A stretch of 64,000 bases of DNA from Deltaproteobacteria bacterium (GCA_013151635.1 JAADHV010000067.1:50958-114957); one strand, 5' to 3'. Counted from the stretch's first letter, positions 11,078-21,631 are shown. Translations and numbers: made by a program. The notes: generated by a model not told the origin, from the sequence alone.

Positions 11078-13528
11078 TTAGTAATCTGAGATTTTCATTT
11101 CATGGAAAACGATACTGCCTGCACCATCCGGAATCCTGGAAAATTCACGGATACGGCATCTTGAAGAAGCATTGTAAAGGGTTAAAGAGGAATTGGCAGC
11201 AAAAATCCTGGTTTCGGATTCTATCTTTTTTGCCACCTTTACTTCAGGTACGGGTTCATTTCTATTAGAAAATTCAAGCAGGCGTTTCTTTTTATCCAAA
11301 AGTCCTTTATTAAGATCCTCCAGCTCCCTTATCCTAAGCCTTTTCTGGGAAGTTTCCAGGGCGATTGCATCCTGCCTTTCAAACCCTTTGTTGATCTCTT
11401 CTTCAGCTTTCTCTGCATTGTCTTTAATTTCCTTAACTGTTTTGGATATCTTCTGCAATGCAGCCATATTTCCTGAAGCTTTCAGGTTCCCGATTTTTTT
11501 TTCAATATCTTTTAATTCAAGCTGGGACCGATCCTGGATATAGGCATGCTTTGATATTAGAGCATGAAGATCCTGGTTCTCTTTCTCCAGTTCTTTTGTT
11601 TCTTTTTTTAATTCATCGATAGCATTGTTATTGATGCCCAGTTTTGAATCAATCCTGGCCACAAGCACATTGGTATGTTCATCAACGCCCACCGTAAGTG
11701 TTGAGGGCTTTGAAGTTTTATTCCCTATATTCCCGGCATTGATGCCCATTTTTGCTGAAATTTCAGAATTGATGATTAAACCGTTCTCATTAATGCAGGC
11801 ACCGCTTAAATAAATTCTGGAATCTATGATTTCCCTTTGAACAATCAGGTCGCCAAAAGCATTTATTTTGGAATTATGGATGAATTTGGCCTGGACCGAT
11901 CCTTTTACTTTTACAAGCTCAGTATCAACGATTCCTAAAGAGACATTGAGGTCTCCTTCAATATCGATTTCCGCCCCCTGGATTTCTTTTGCGGTTAAAG
12001 AAGCGCATTTTACTTTAAAACCCTGCTTTACAGAACCGTTTACAATAACATTCCCGTCAAAGTTCACGTCTCCTGTTTCAAAACCAAGGTCACCTTTTAC
12101 CTGGAATTCAGGACAGACAGATATATTTCCCATGACGTCAAGGTGTGGCTGTCCTGCTGTTGTTGCATATATTCTTGCCTTATCCTCGGACATCCTTGTA
12201 CCGGGCCCGGAAGAAAATGTCAGGTCAACAGGATCATCCACAGGGATTTCTTTTCCAAAGACGTCAATACCGGGCGCGCCATCTTCAGGGAGGATTTTTG
12301 CAGCAAGAAAAGCATCCTCTTCCACAAAGGGTATCTCTCCCCTGTCCTGGAAATTGATACTGCCGTCCTTATTCACTTTTCCTGCATGAAGGAAGTTTGT
12401 TGGAAAATGATACCGGATTTGTGCATCTTTCGGGTATTTGGCTGCCCTGCCCCGGGCAATAAGAAAGGGTTCATCATCAGGACCTGTCTTATAAAGCCAG
12501 GATTCAATTATATGTTCTTCTTTTACCCCGTTAATAATTTTATTTTTTTCAAGAAATTGTTTAACATGGGCAAGGCACAATGAGTTTGAATCAATTGTTT
12601 TAATTTTTATAAATGCTTTGGTCTTGTCTTTTGAGAGTGTCAGTTCAAAATGCTCGTCAAGCAGTATTTCCTTTGTTTTTTTACATGATTTGATATCGGG
12701 TATTTTATCTTTTTCAAGAAGGCAGTAAATATCAGGCAGGATTGTTTCCACGATATCCTGGTATTCACCTGTCAGGAGGCTCGTATCAAAAGCATTATCA
12801 TACGTAATGGGCTTAAGTGTAATATGATCCTTCCGGGCTGCTGTTTCCAGGATTTGCCGGATCTGGTCTTTTAGTTTTAAAAATTCTTTACTAAGGTTTT
12901 CCTGTGAAAAAGAAATGTCCTGTTTGGCCAGGATATCTTTTAACAGGACAGGTTTGCCTGGCGTGACAGACCCGCCGGCCGAACGTATTCTTGATTCAAG
13001 TATCCTGATTTCTTTTTTTTTCTTTTCAATCCGGTTTATATAAATGGCATCTTTTTTCTTCAAGTTGCCGGCAATTTTAAATAACTGCTTATTCTGGTGC
13101 CGGATGATTCTTTTAAGGTTTTGCTGCTTTTTTGTGATTTCATACTGGTTTAAGCAATACGCCACCCTTTTTAAAAAATCTTTGTCTTTAAAGGGAAGCA
13201 TGAGGCATGAGTGGATACTGGCCTTGTTAATGGCATTGATAAGAGTTTGCAGGTCAGATGTGTCTGAGATGAGTACGCGCCGGGTATCAGGGGCTATATC
13301 CCGCGCATTTTTAAGTATTTCATCTCCTTTCATTCTGGGCATCATATAGCTTGAAATAATAAGGGAATAGGGAGATGCGTTTGATTCTTCAAGCTCTTCA
13401 ATAGCATCGGCCGAGACTTTAACGCACTTCACCTTGTATCCTTTGGAAGTCAAAAGGGTCTTAATCCTGTTTCTTAATGCAAGAGTGGATTCAACTACAA
13501 GTATTTTATGTTTCTTTTCTTCAGCTAT
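11078..13528 (-). CDS. Degenerate receiver + DUF342 (FapA-like) protein
   Basis: Frame open to 13540; N-term (ATA start proposed) AEEKKHKILVVESTLALRNRIKTLLTSKGYKV..., DUF342 region ...GAPGIDVFGKEIP. ORF track starts at a TTG (13453) inside the receiver domain. Confidence 0.75.
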   Translation of the reverse strand: MAEEKKHKILVVESTLALRNRIKTLLTSKGYKVKCVKVSADAIEELEESNASPYSLIISSYMMPRMKGDEILKNARDIAPDTRRVLISDTSDLQTLINAINKASIHSCLMLPFKDKDFLKRVAYCLNQYEITKKQQNLKRIIRHQNKQLFKIAGNLKKKDAIYINRIEKKKKEIRILESRIRSAGGSVTPGKPVLLKDILAKQDISFSQENLSKEFLKLKDQIRQILETAARKDHITLKPITYDNAFDTSLLTGEYQDIVETILPDIYCLLEKDKIPDIKSCKKTKEILLDEHFELTLSKDKTKAFIKIKTIDSNSLCLAHVKQFLEKNKIINGVKEEHIIESWLYKTGPDDEPFLIARGRAAKYPKDAQIRYHFPTNFLHAGKVNKDGSINFQDRGEIPFVEEDAFLAAKILPEDGAPGIDVFGKEIPVDDPVDLTFSSGPGTRMSEDKARIYATTAGQPHLDVMGNISVCPEFQVKGDLGFETGDVNFDGNVIVNGSVKQGFKVKCASLTAKEIQGAEIDIEGDLNVSLGIVDTELVKVKGSVQAKFIHNSKINAFGDLIVQREIIDSRIYLSGACINENGLIINSEISAKMGINAGNIGNKTSKPSTLTVGVDEHTNVLVARIDSKLGINNNAIDELKKETKELEKENQDLHALISKHAYIQDRSQLELKDIEKKIGNLKASGNMAALQKISKTVKEIKDNAEKAEEEINKGFERQDAIALETSQKRLRIRELEDLNKGLLDKKKRLLEFSNRNEPVPEVKVAKKIESETRIFAANSSLTLYNASSRCRIREFSRIPDGAGSIVFHEMKISDY

Positions 13529-13540
13529 TTTCTTTTTCCT

Positions 13541-16435
13541 TTAAAGGTTCAGGGTTTGATGGATAAGCTGTTTCGGGTTGTCAGGGTTCTCAGAATCTAT
13601 TTCTGAAAATTTAGACGCGCCAAGATCCTGTTTTAAAATCATTGAGGCCATGGTGCCGGTTATTCTTGTCCCTGTATAAAGTTTTTTATTAACTTTGAGT
13701 TCAGGGACCGGGTCTTCTTTTTCAAGGGTGCTGATAATCTTGTCTTTTTCTTTGTTGATACTCATGATTTCTTGATTTAAATCTTCAATTTTCTTTTCAC
13801 ATTCATTGGATTTTTGCTGGACCATATCCTGTTCATGAAAAATAGCTTTGATCCTTTCATCAGCCTTTTGTATAGTGGCCTCAATGCCTTTGAGTTCTTT
13901 GGCGATCTTTATTTTTTCTTCTTTGTCTTTTTCTTCCCCGATTCTTTTTTCCAGGAAATCTATTTTTTTTGTGAGTTTTTCCTGGGCAAAGGTCTGGTTT
14001 GCAATGTCCACATGAAAATCATTATACGCCTCATCATACTCCATTTTTCTTGCAATGGTTAAGTCCAGTTCTTTTTGTCTTTTTTCTATTTTTAAATCAT
14101 ACTTTTCAGCAATCCACAGGATATGATCATTGCCCCCGGCTTTTACAGTGGAGTACTCGGATTTTTCCGTTCCAATCTGTTTGACACTCATGCCTTTTCT
14201 GGCAGCAATGGTGGAAGCTGTAATCCTGCCTGTCTCATTGTTCAGGTGGCCGCTTATGGCAATATAGGATTCCATGATTTCTCTTGTTACCATCATATCG
14301 CCATACCCGTATAGCCTGGTTTTATTGAGGAATTTAGCCTGTACGCTGCCCTGGGTCTGAATATCGGCATTCACAATGCCGTTGGAAACCTTGAGATCTC
14401 CTTTGTTTCTTATAATACCCCCGTTGATTTCATTGGCTGTGAGTTCTTCACACTCAACAAGAAAGCCTTCTTTCACCGTTCCCAGGACAATAACATTGCC
14501 GTTAAAATTAATATTCCCGGTCTTAAAGTCAACATCACCTTTTACGGTAAAGGATTCCAGGACAGATATCACCCCTTTGACATCAATGCTTGGCTGGCCT
14601 GTGATGGCAGCAGTCAGCTTTAACCCGTCTTCTGACAATTCAACGCCTTCGCCGCCTTCTAAGGGGACATCATCCACATCACCCACTAAAAGGGTTTCAC
14701 CAAAAACATCTATGCCTGATTTGGGCTGCTCCATGGGAATTTTTTCAGCCAGGACCTGTCCTTTTTTGACAAAAGGGGAATCTCCCCTTGATTTGAAATC
14801 AATGGAGCCGTCTTCTTTGATGATACCTGCAATATCGGATTCCGTATTAAAATGGTGAATAATTTTTGCAGGTTTCCCAACGCTTGGTGCAATTGCATTT
14901 GCCACAACAAATTTTTCATAGGGGTCGGTGCAGTTTTTTAAAAATTTTCGGATTTCCTTGTCATCCACTAGACCATATTTTATCCCGCGTTTTTTTATCA
15001 GTTTTTTTACAGGTTCTATGTTAGTTGTACCCTGGGCGGCCTTTGGAACCCTTATCCATGCCTGGACCCTGTCTTCGGAAATTCTAAGATCCACAAAAGC
15101 GCCGAATTCAGATGAAAACTGGGAAGACTCATCAATGGCACTTTTCCTTTTCCCGGTCCGGTCCTGGGCCGCCATGACCTCATCCCGGATTTCAGGCAGG
15201 ATAATTTCGGATTCTACCAGGATATCGCCTAAGAGTGTTGCAACACCACTGTCTTCAAAATTGTTTAATTGTTTCCTGAATGCCCGGTCGATGTCTTTTT
15301 TTGATGCAAGCTTCCTGTCCACAAGCATTTTAGCAAATTCCCTGTCCAAAAGTCTTTTTTCAATCATGGAGAGCTTGGCAAAAATACGGCTTAGATCCTG
15401 CCTTCTTAGATAGTTATTTTGTACAAGAACCTTGTCTATTGTAAGCCCTGTAGATAATTTTGCCTCTTTTTCTTCCAGTTCTTCCAAGGCCCTTTCCCGC
15501 TCACCTTTTGTGATAAACCCGTCATTAAACGCAAGTTCGTCAAAATCAGGCAATTGCCTGTAATCATCAATCACAACACCGACACTTGGCTCGGAACCGA
15601 TGCCAAAAAGTTTTGGCTCAACCGCGATTACAACATTTTCAATGATCTGGTCGATGATTTCAAATGTTTCATCTTCAAGCTCTGCAATGCCGATATCATT
15701 CTCCATAATGTCATTTGAAGAAAACAAAAGACTGCTGCGGCCGCAGATGGTTTCCATCATGGAATTAAGTTCTTTTCTTGCTATTTTAAATGCCTGAACA
15801 AGATTGTTTTTATTCATTGTAATGGTTCTTGAAAGCAGCTCATCCAGTCCTAAAAAGATTTCCTTGAATTCGGCCTGGTCTTTTGCCTCTTTTAGTTCAT
15901 GGGCAAGCAGTTCAATCTCTTCTTTTTTATTTTCAAGGGTAATGGTGAATTTTTGAAGTTCTTTTTTCTGGGTTGAAGCAAGATCAAAAAGCTTTGCATT
16001 CTGCTTTTTTGTGACATTATATAGGTGTTTTCTTTCCTGAAAATTTTTATATATTTCAAGCTCTCCCATGATCCTGAGCAAAAGATCGTCATTATCCCAT
16101 GGTTTTGAGATATACTGGTGTATTTCTCCTTTATTAACAGCATCAATGATGGCGTCAAAATTTGAATATCCGGTAACCAGCATCCTTCTTGATTCAGGAC
16201 TTAAGAGTATGGTTTTTTCTAAAAATTCGCTGCCGGACAGTCCCGGCATCCTCTGGTCTGACATAATTAAAAAAAAAGGTGTGCGTGTGGTTTCCAGCAG
16301 CTTTATCGCCTGTTCACCATTAAGGGCGGAAACAAGTTTGGTGAATCCTTTGCGCCGTAACACCCGCCTCATATTTTTTACAATGGGTTCATCATCATCA
16401 ACTACCAGAATGCCATATTCACTGTTGCCCGACAT
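13541..16435 (-). CDS. Receiver + DUF342 (FapA-like) protein
   Basis: MSGNSEYGILVVDDDEPIVKNMRRVLRRKG; ...KSGIDVFGETLLVGDVDD...; start at 16435 preceded by GGAGATTAAG. Confidence 0.85.
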   Translation of the reverse strand: MSGNSEYGILVVDDDEPIVKNMRRVLRRKGFTKLVSALNGEQAIKLLETTRTPFFLIMSDQRMPGLSGSEFLEKTILLSPESRRMLVTGYSNFDAIIDAVNKGEIHQYISKPWDNDDLLLRIMGELEIYKNFQERKHLYNVTKKQNAKLFDLASTQKKELQKFTITLENKKEEIELLAHELKEAKDQAEFKEIFLGLDELLSRTITMNKNNLVQAFKIARKELNSMMETICGRSSLLFSSNDIMENDIGIAELEDETFEIIDQIIENVVIAVEPKLFGIGSEPSVGVVIDDYRQLPDFDELAFNDGFITKGERERALEELEEKEAKLSTGLTIDKVLVQNNYLRRQDLSRIFAKLSMIEKRLLDREFAKMLVDRKLASKKDIDRAFRKQLNNFEDSGVATLLGDILVESEIILPEIRDEVMAAQDRTGKRKSAIDESSQFSSEFGAFVDLRISEDRVQAWIRVPKAAQGTTNIEPVKKLIKKRGIKYGLVDDKEIRKFLKNCTDPYEKFVVANAIAPSVGKPAKIIHHFNTESDIAGIIKEDGSIDFKSRGDSPFVKKGQVLAEKIPMEQPKSGIDVFGETLLVGDVDDVPLEGGEGVELSEDGLKLTAAITGQPSIDVKGVISVLESFTVKGDVDFKTGNINFNGNVIVLGTVKEGFLVECEELTANEINGGIIRNKGDLKVSNGIVNADIQTQGSVQAKFLNKTRLYGYGDMMVTREIMESYIAISGHLNNETGRITASTIAARKGMSVKQIGTEKSEYSTVKAGGNDHILWIAEKYDLKIEKRQKELDLTIARKMEYDEAYNDFHVDIANQTFAQEKLTKKIDFLEKRIGEEKDKEEKIKIAKELKGIEATIQKADERIKAIFHEQDMVQQKSNECEKKIEDLNQEIMSINKEKDKIISTLEKEDPVPELKVNKKLYTGTRITGTMASMILKQDLGASKFSEIDSENPDNPKQLIHQTLNL

Positions 16436-16436
16436 C

Positions 16437-17162
16437 TTAATCTCCAGGGATATTTTGTGGCATTTCAAAACCGTTCCGGGTGGCTATATCCTGGAATTGT
16501 TCATACAATTCTGCTATTACAGCAGCATAGAGTGAATTTAGCTTTTCTTGCTCCAGCATCTGTTTTCCTTTTAGAAGGGCTTCTATTTCATTGATATAAT
16601 TTCTGTTTTCAAACCCTTTTTCAAGACGGTCTTTCAACTCGGCGATCTGTTTGTCTTTCTGGATAATCGCTTTTTGGTGAACAGCCGCGCTTTTTTTAAA
16701 TTCCATATTAAGGTTGTACAGCTTTGTGTTCTGCTCTTTGGCAACTGCAAACAGCTTATGGTTTTCCATGATCATTTCATGCTGTTCAAGACCTGCTTTT
16801 ACGGTTTCAGCCAACACTCTGTTGTCCCAGGGTTTGGCAATATACCTGTGGATAGAACCTTTATTCACAGCATCTGTCACCGCATCAACGTCTGCATAGC
16901 CTGTAATGAGAAACCGGATGGTATCAGGAGAAATTTTTTTGGCTTCTTTTAAGAAAACAGATCCTTCCATTCCAGGCATCCGCTGGTCCGAAAGGATTAA
17001 AGAAAACGGCCTGGGAGTGGTTTTAATCCTGTCAAGTGCCTTTTGCCCGGAATCCATATACACATACTTCGCACCAATGCCCTTCATAAGACGTCCGAGT
17101 GCCTTCCCCACCTGTTCTTCATCGTCAACAATCAATATAGTATGATCAAATTTTTCCGGCAT
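16437..17162 (-). CDS. Response regulator (receiver + coiled-coil)
   Basis: HTILIVDDEEQVGKALGRLMKGIG...LILSDQRMPGMEGSVFLKE. Confidence 0.9.
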   Translation of the reverse strand: MPEKFDHTILIVDDEEQVGKALGRLMKGIGAKYVYMDSGQKALDRIKTTPRPFSLILSDQRMPGMEGSVFLKEAKKISPDTIRFLITGYADVDAVTDAVNKGSIHRYIAKPWDNRVLAETVKAGLEQHEMIMENHKLFAVAKEQNTKLYNLNMEFKKSAAVHQKAIIQKDKQIAELKDRLEKGFENRNYINEIEALLKGKQMLEQEKLNSLYAAVIAELYEQFQDIATRNGFEMPQNIPGD

Positions 17163-17506
17163 CAGGCCTCCTGTAAAATTTGTCAGGGCAATTTATATAG
17201 GGTAACGATATTTTTTTAAACATACTATTTAATACCATTTTGCAAAACTTGTTGTTTGATTTGATCTGTTTATCCCACACCTTTTAAAATAAGAGTGATT
17301 GATAAATTTAAGTTTACTTTGTTCTTTTAATTTTCTCAAGTTTTTTTTAAGGGGGATACATTCGTTTCCAGGTAAAAATAATCATTGAATTCTATCATAT
17401 TTTTTAATATAAATTAATAAACAACTTTCATAAAAAATCAATACTTCTTTTGTGCGATAAAGAGTTTCGTTAAAATTTAAATTTTATTTTTTTTTAGGAA
17501 AATTAC

Positions 17507-18253
17507 ATGAAATCAATTACTAAAATGGCCAGGGATCTGGATATTTCATCAAGTACGATTCGTGAATATTTGAGCCGGTTTGAAGAGTTTTTCCCTGATC
17601 CTGTAGAGCATGAGGGTGTGAAAGAATATCCACCGGATGCTCAGGATCTGTTAAAAAAAATTTATGGATATTATCAGACAAGCGGTATGACAAAAGAAGA
17701 GATCCGGGTGAAACTCGGCGGGCCCGGGGCAATGGAGCCTTTGCCTGCAGCTTCCCTGGCACCTGTGGATATGGCACAGTTTGAAAAACTGGGGGAAAGG
17801 TTTGAACATCTGATCACTTCCATTGAGAATCTGACATCAGCCATCACCGGGGCAGATGTGGATACGTTTAAGGGTATCAGAAAACAGGTGGGAAGCCATG
17901 AAAAACTAAATGAGATAAACGAACAGTTAACGGATATTATTGAATTGACCAAGGGGGAGGGGGAGAACAGTAAGAATATAGAAAAAAATGTATTAGATGC
18001 CGACGGCACTGTTATCTTTTCCTTTGGCAAGCTCACCCCCAGTGCAGCCGATTCCATGAATTTTGCAAAAGCCCATAAAAAACCCTGGCTTCACATTGAT
18101 CTTGAAATAGAAAAAAATCCTTCAAGGGTGCTGAGAAAATGGCTGCCCCAGTTTGAAGTAAAAGTACTCAATGTCGCAGGCAGGAGTGCAAGTAAAATAC
18201 CAGGACTGAAAAGATCGGTAAATGATATTATTGCCCTGGTATTGAACGGATAA
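17507..18253 (+). CDS. MerR-like HTH protein
   Basis: MKSITKMARDLDISSSTIREYLSRFEEFFP...EYPPDAQDLLKKIYGYYQTSGMTKEEIRVKL resembles MerR-type winged HTH. Confidence 0.6.
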   Translation: MKSITKMARDLDISSSTIREYLSRFEEFFPDPVEHEGVKEYPPDAQDLLKKIYGYYQTSGMTKEEIRVKLGGPGAMEPLPAASLAPVDMAQFEKLGERFEHLITSIENLTSAITGADVDTFKGIRKQVGSHEKLNEINEQLTDIIELTKGEGENSKNIEKNVLDADGTVIFSFGKLTPSAADSMNFAKAHKKPWLHIDLEIEKNPSRVLRKWLPQFEVKVLNVAGRSASKIPGLKRSVNDIIALVLNG

Positions 18254-18277
18254 TAAAATTGCACAAGGATAATCCGG

Positions 18278-18988
18278 GTGATCTTTAAAACAAAAAAAGG
18301 CAAAGGCGCTATCTTGAAAGCGGTATTTTCAGCAGTCTTTTTAATCGTGCTTGCGGGAGCTGTCTTTTTATATGCCTCAAAAAATAAAAAAACAGGGCAG
18401 GACAATGTTCCGCCCATTATCAGGCAGGTGGCCGGGCTCAACAAAGATATTAAAAAAACCACGATTGATTTATATAATGCCTCGGAAAAGCTTGACAGCC
18501 TCAGTATGGTCCAGTCGAGAATAACCGATATCAGATCTGCCATTGAGTTGATCGGTGAACTAAGACAGATGGTTAAAGCCAATCAAAATGCAGTTGACAC
18601 CCTTATCCTTTTTATTGAGGCTCATGAAGATTTTTTCCGCAGGAAGAATCTTTCATGGATTTTTGCCATCAAAGAGTTTTATACAAACCATAACGTGGTC
18701 CAGCACCATAAAAGCCGTGCCAATTTCCTGGCAGCCTTTGAAGCTCTCTTACAGTATACATACAAGAATTTTCAAAATATCATGGTGCTGAAAAGCCCAC
18801 AGTACATAAAAGGCTATGATGTCTATTATATGAGGTACAGAAGGGCTGCAGACAGTCATAACCGGTTTAATAAAAAACGTATAGCTTTTCAGACGGCTTT
18901 TGTGGAAGAACACCCGGAGGTTAAATCTTTGCTTCCGGGTGCGCACCACCTTGGATCTTTTAAATTCTGGGACAAGTTTTCATTTTAG
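18278..18988 (+). CDS. Hypothetical membrane-anchored protein
   Basis: GTG start; one N-terminal TM segment (AILKAVFSAVFLIVLAGAVFLYA); no family recognised. Confidence 0.55.
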   Translation: MIFKTKKGKGAILKAVFSAVFLIVLAGAVFLYASKNKKTGQDNVPPIIRQVAGLNKDIKKTTIDLYNASEKLDSLSMVQSRITDIRSAIELIGELRQMVKANQNAVDTLILFIEAHEDFFRRKNLSWIFAIKEFYTNHNVVQHHKSRANFLAAFEALLQYTYKNFQNIMVLKSPQYIKGYDVYYMRYRRAADSHNRFNKKRIAFQTAFVEEHPEVKSLLPGAHHLGSFKFWDKFSF

Positions 18989-21631
18989 GGCATCAAACAA
19001 AGATATTGCCATATCATGAACATCTGTTTTATCAAAACAAAATTGCATATCAACAAATTTACCCCTGAATTTTATGATTTCATCTTTAACATTTGATCCT
19101 TTCTGGATAAGATCGGCCATTAATGCCGCAAGCTCTTGAAAATCATTTTCCTTCATTCCAAACCTTGTCATCTCGGCGACTCCCATCCTGAGGGCCCCTG
19201 ATGCTGTAAAACTTTCTTCAACAGGAGTCGCCTGGTAGTTGACAATGATATTGTTTTTTTCAAGTTTTTCTGCTGTTTTTGCCCCTTTTCCATACCCTAC
19301 GTTTAAAATGACCTGATGGGTGTCGGTAAATAAGATGTCAGGATCGCCTGCAACATCCAGGCCTCCTTCCTTTAATGCAAGGGCAAAGGCCTTGGCATTT
19401 GATATCACGGCTTTCTGGTATTCTTTTTTAAAATGATTCATTTCATAGGCTGAAAACAAAAGTCCTGTCATGGTACCTAAATGGTGGTTGCTGACACTTC
19501 CGGGGAAAGTCCTTCTTTGAACGGCTTCCCAGAGCCCGTATCCTATGTCCCCTTCATCGAAATCAGATGCAATAACACCGCGTTGTGTGCCAAAATAAGT
19601 TTTATGGGTGGAACCTGTTACAATATGTGCACCTTCTTTTAGGGGTTCCTGGAAGTCAGGGCCATAAAGCCCCAGCACATGGGCCATGTCATACATCACG
19701 ATACAGGACGGGGCAAATTCATCCACAAGTGCGCGGATTTCTGCCACTGGTTCCTTGTGGATAATCATGCTTTTGCCTAAAATAACAAGTTCGGGCCGGT
19801 GTTCTTTTATGAGTGCCTTGCAGGCCTGGATATCAATTTTATAGGGGTTGTCTTTCATTACGGGAAAATTTATGACAGCCGGTTTTTCGGTTTTGGGGTC
19901 TCTTGCCACAAAATCACGAAGCGCTCCCATGGGCTGGGCGCTTAAGTGCCCACCCTTGATAATATGGTTGTTTATTATTTTTTTTAGCCTTTGCTGCTCA
20001 TTTTTCCTGTCAGCACGGTTTAGAAAATCCACTAATGCGCTGAAAAATGCACTATTTGCCATTTGTCCTGAGATAACTCTTGATTCAATATTCCGGCATC
20101 CAAAAAAGATCTTGAACTCTTTGTTTAAAAGATTTTCAATCTCCCGGATAAATCCGGTTCCCTGGTAATAAAAAACATCTTCTTTAAAAAAGGCCTTAAT
20201 TTCTTTGTGTTCCGCGTAACGGTTTGCAGGATCGCTTACGGACAGAAGCCTTGAAAGGTAAGACTGGCTCATCTCCGATGGTATGAGGTTGATACACTCT
20301 TTTTGTCGCCATGTATGATTGATGATTGCCTTTGATACAAGCTGCCGTGCAAGTTCAGTATAATTGCCGTCATTTCCGGCAGGCCGAAAAGGTTTTAAAC
20401 GGTCATGGGGGATGGATCTTACAAAAGGCGGTGCTTCAGAATTCATATGATAGGGGACAACCACTGCTTTACACAGTTTTTTCCTGATTTCTATTTCAAG
20501 GGTTTCCCCTTCAAGTATAGTGCTGTCAATTAACGCCAGGGCAACAGCTCTTTTTTTCGGGTTTTTTTTAAATTCAGAGTTAAGCCCGCTTCCTTCAGGT
20601 TCAAGGTATGGTATCATGGTCCCGGATGTAATATAACCGGCATGCCTGGTTCCTGAAAATACTTTATATCCCGCTCTTGCTATGCCTTTTCCTGTGACTG
20701 CAAGTGGCACAACCATCCTTGAAAGCAGGGCGATATCATCAAACTTCTGGTTCATGATATTTTTAAAGGTGGAATATTGCCGGTAAAGAGCATCTTTCCC
20801 GATAAAATCGCCTTTAAGAGAAGAGAAACTTACTGCAAACTTGGATAATTTTGATGCAAAAAGGGGGATTTCATTGCCATCGTGATCCGTGCCAAGTTCA
20901 TGGCCGTAAAGGGGAAGGCCTGCCTCAAGCCTCAGGGTGTCCCTTGCACCAAGGCCTGTAGGAAAAGCCCCTTTTTCCATTAAAAGATCCCATATTAAAA
21001 CAGCATGTTCATTTTCAATAAAGAGTTCAAATCCTAGGGGTTCGCCTGTGTAGCCTGTTCTTGCAAGAAGAACTTCAACTCCGTTGATTTCCACAATACC
21101 AAGGCAGTTCCTGGCAGGTTCCGGAAGGGAGCCCTTTGTCACAAGTTTTTTTATAATGGATCTGGAAAGGGGCCCCTGCAGCGAGATCATGGCAATTTCA
21201 AGGGTTTTGTCAACCATTTCAATATCCTGGAACAAGTTTAGATGTTTTCTAAAATGGGCCACATCTTTTTCCCTGTTGGAGGCATTTACCACCAGAAGGT
21301 ACTCGTCTTGTTTAAAACGGTATAAATATGCATCATCAATGGCACCCCCGTTTTCATTCTGGATAAGAGCATACTGGCTTTCACCAACGCCTAACGCCAT
21401 GGAATTATTGGTCAGGACATGCTGTAAAAAAGCAATGGTGTCCTTTCCTTTGAAATAGAGCCTGCCCATGTGTGAAACATCAAAGATGCCGGCTTTTTTG
21501 CGGGTTGCCATATGTTCGTTTATAATGCCTGAAGGATATTGAATTGGCATTTCCCACCCGCCGAATTCCACAATTTTGGCATCAAGGTCCCGGTGTTTAT
21601 TAAAAAATACGGTTTTTTTCAGTTCGGTCAT
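18980..21631 (-). CDS. GcvT (aminomethyltransferase)-SHMT-like fusion protein
   Basis: Residues 1-~400 GcvT-like (FGGWEMPIQYPSGIINEHMATRKKAGIFDVSHMGR; RTGYTGEPLGFELF); C-terminal half serine hydroxymethyltransferase-like (INLIPSEMS; GSTHKTYFGTQRGVI). Confidence 0.85.
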   Translation of the reverse strand: MTELKKTVFFNKHRDLDAKIVEFGGWEMPIQYPSGIINEHMATRKKAGIFDVSHMGRLYFKGKDTIAFLQHVLTNNSMALGVGESQYALIQNENGGAIDDAYLYRFKQDEYLLVVNASNREKDVAHFRKHLNLFQDIEMVDKTLEIAMISLQGPLSRSIIKKLVTKGSLPEPARNCLGIVEINGVEVLLARTGYTGEPLGFELFIENEHAVLIWDLLMEKGAFPTGLGARDTLRLEAGLPLYGHELGTDHDGNEIPLFASKLSKFAVSFSSLKGDFIGKDALYRQYSTFKNIMNQKFDDIALLSRMVVPLAVTGKGIARAGYKVFSGTRHAGYITSGTMIPYLEPEGSGLNSEFKKNPKKRAVALALIDSTILEGETLEIEIRKKLCKAVVVPYHMNSEAPPFVRSIPHDRLKPFRPAGNDGNYTELARQLVSKAIINHTWRQKECINLIPSEMSQSYLSRLLSVSDPANRYAEHKEIKAFFKEDVFYYQGTGFIREIENLLNKEFKIFFGCRNIESRVISGQMANSAFFSALVDFLNRADRKNEQQRLKKIINNHIIKGGHLSAQPMGALRDFVARDPKTEKPAVINFPVMKDNPYKIDIQACKALIKEHRPELVILGKSMIIHKEPVAEIRALVDEFAPSCIVMYDMAHVLGLYGPDFQEPLKEGAHIVTGSTHKTYFGTQRGVIASDFDEGDIGYGLWEAVQRRTFPGSVSNHHLGTMTGLLFSAYEMNHFKKEYQKAVISNAKAFALALKEGGLDVAGDPDILFTDTHQVILNVGYGKGAKTAEKLEKNNIIVNYQATPVEESFTASGALRMGVAEMTRFGMKENDFQELAALMADLIQKGSNVKDEIIKFRGKFVDMQFCFDKTDVHDMAISLFDALK

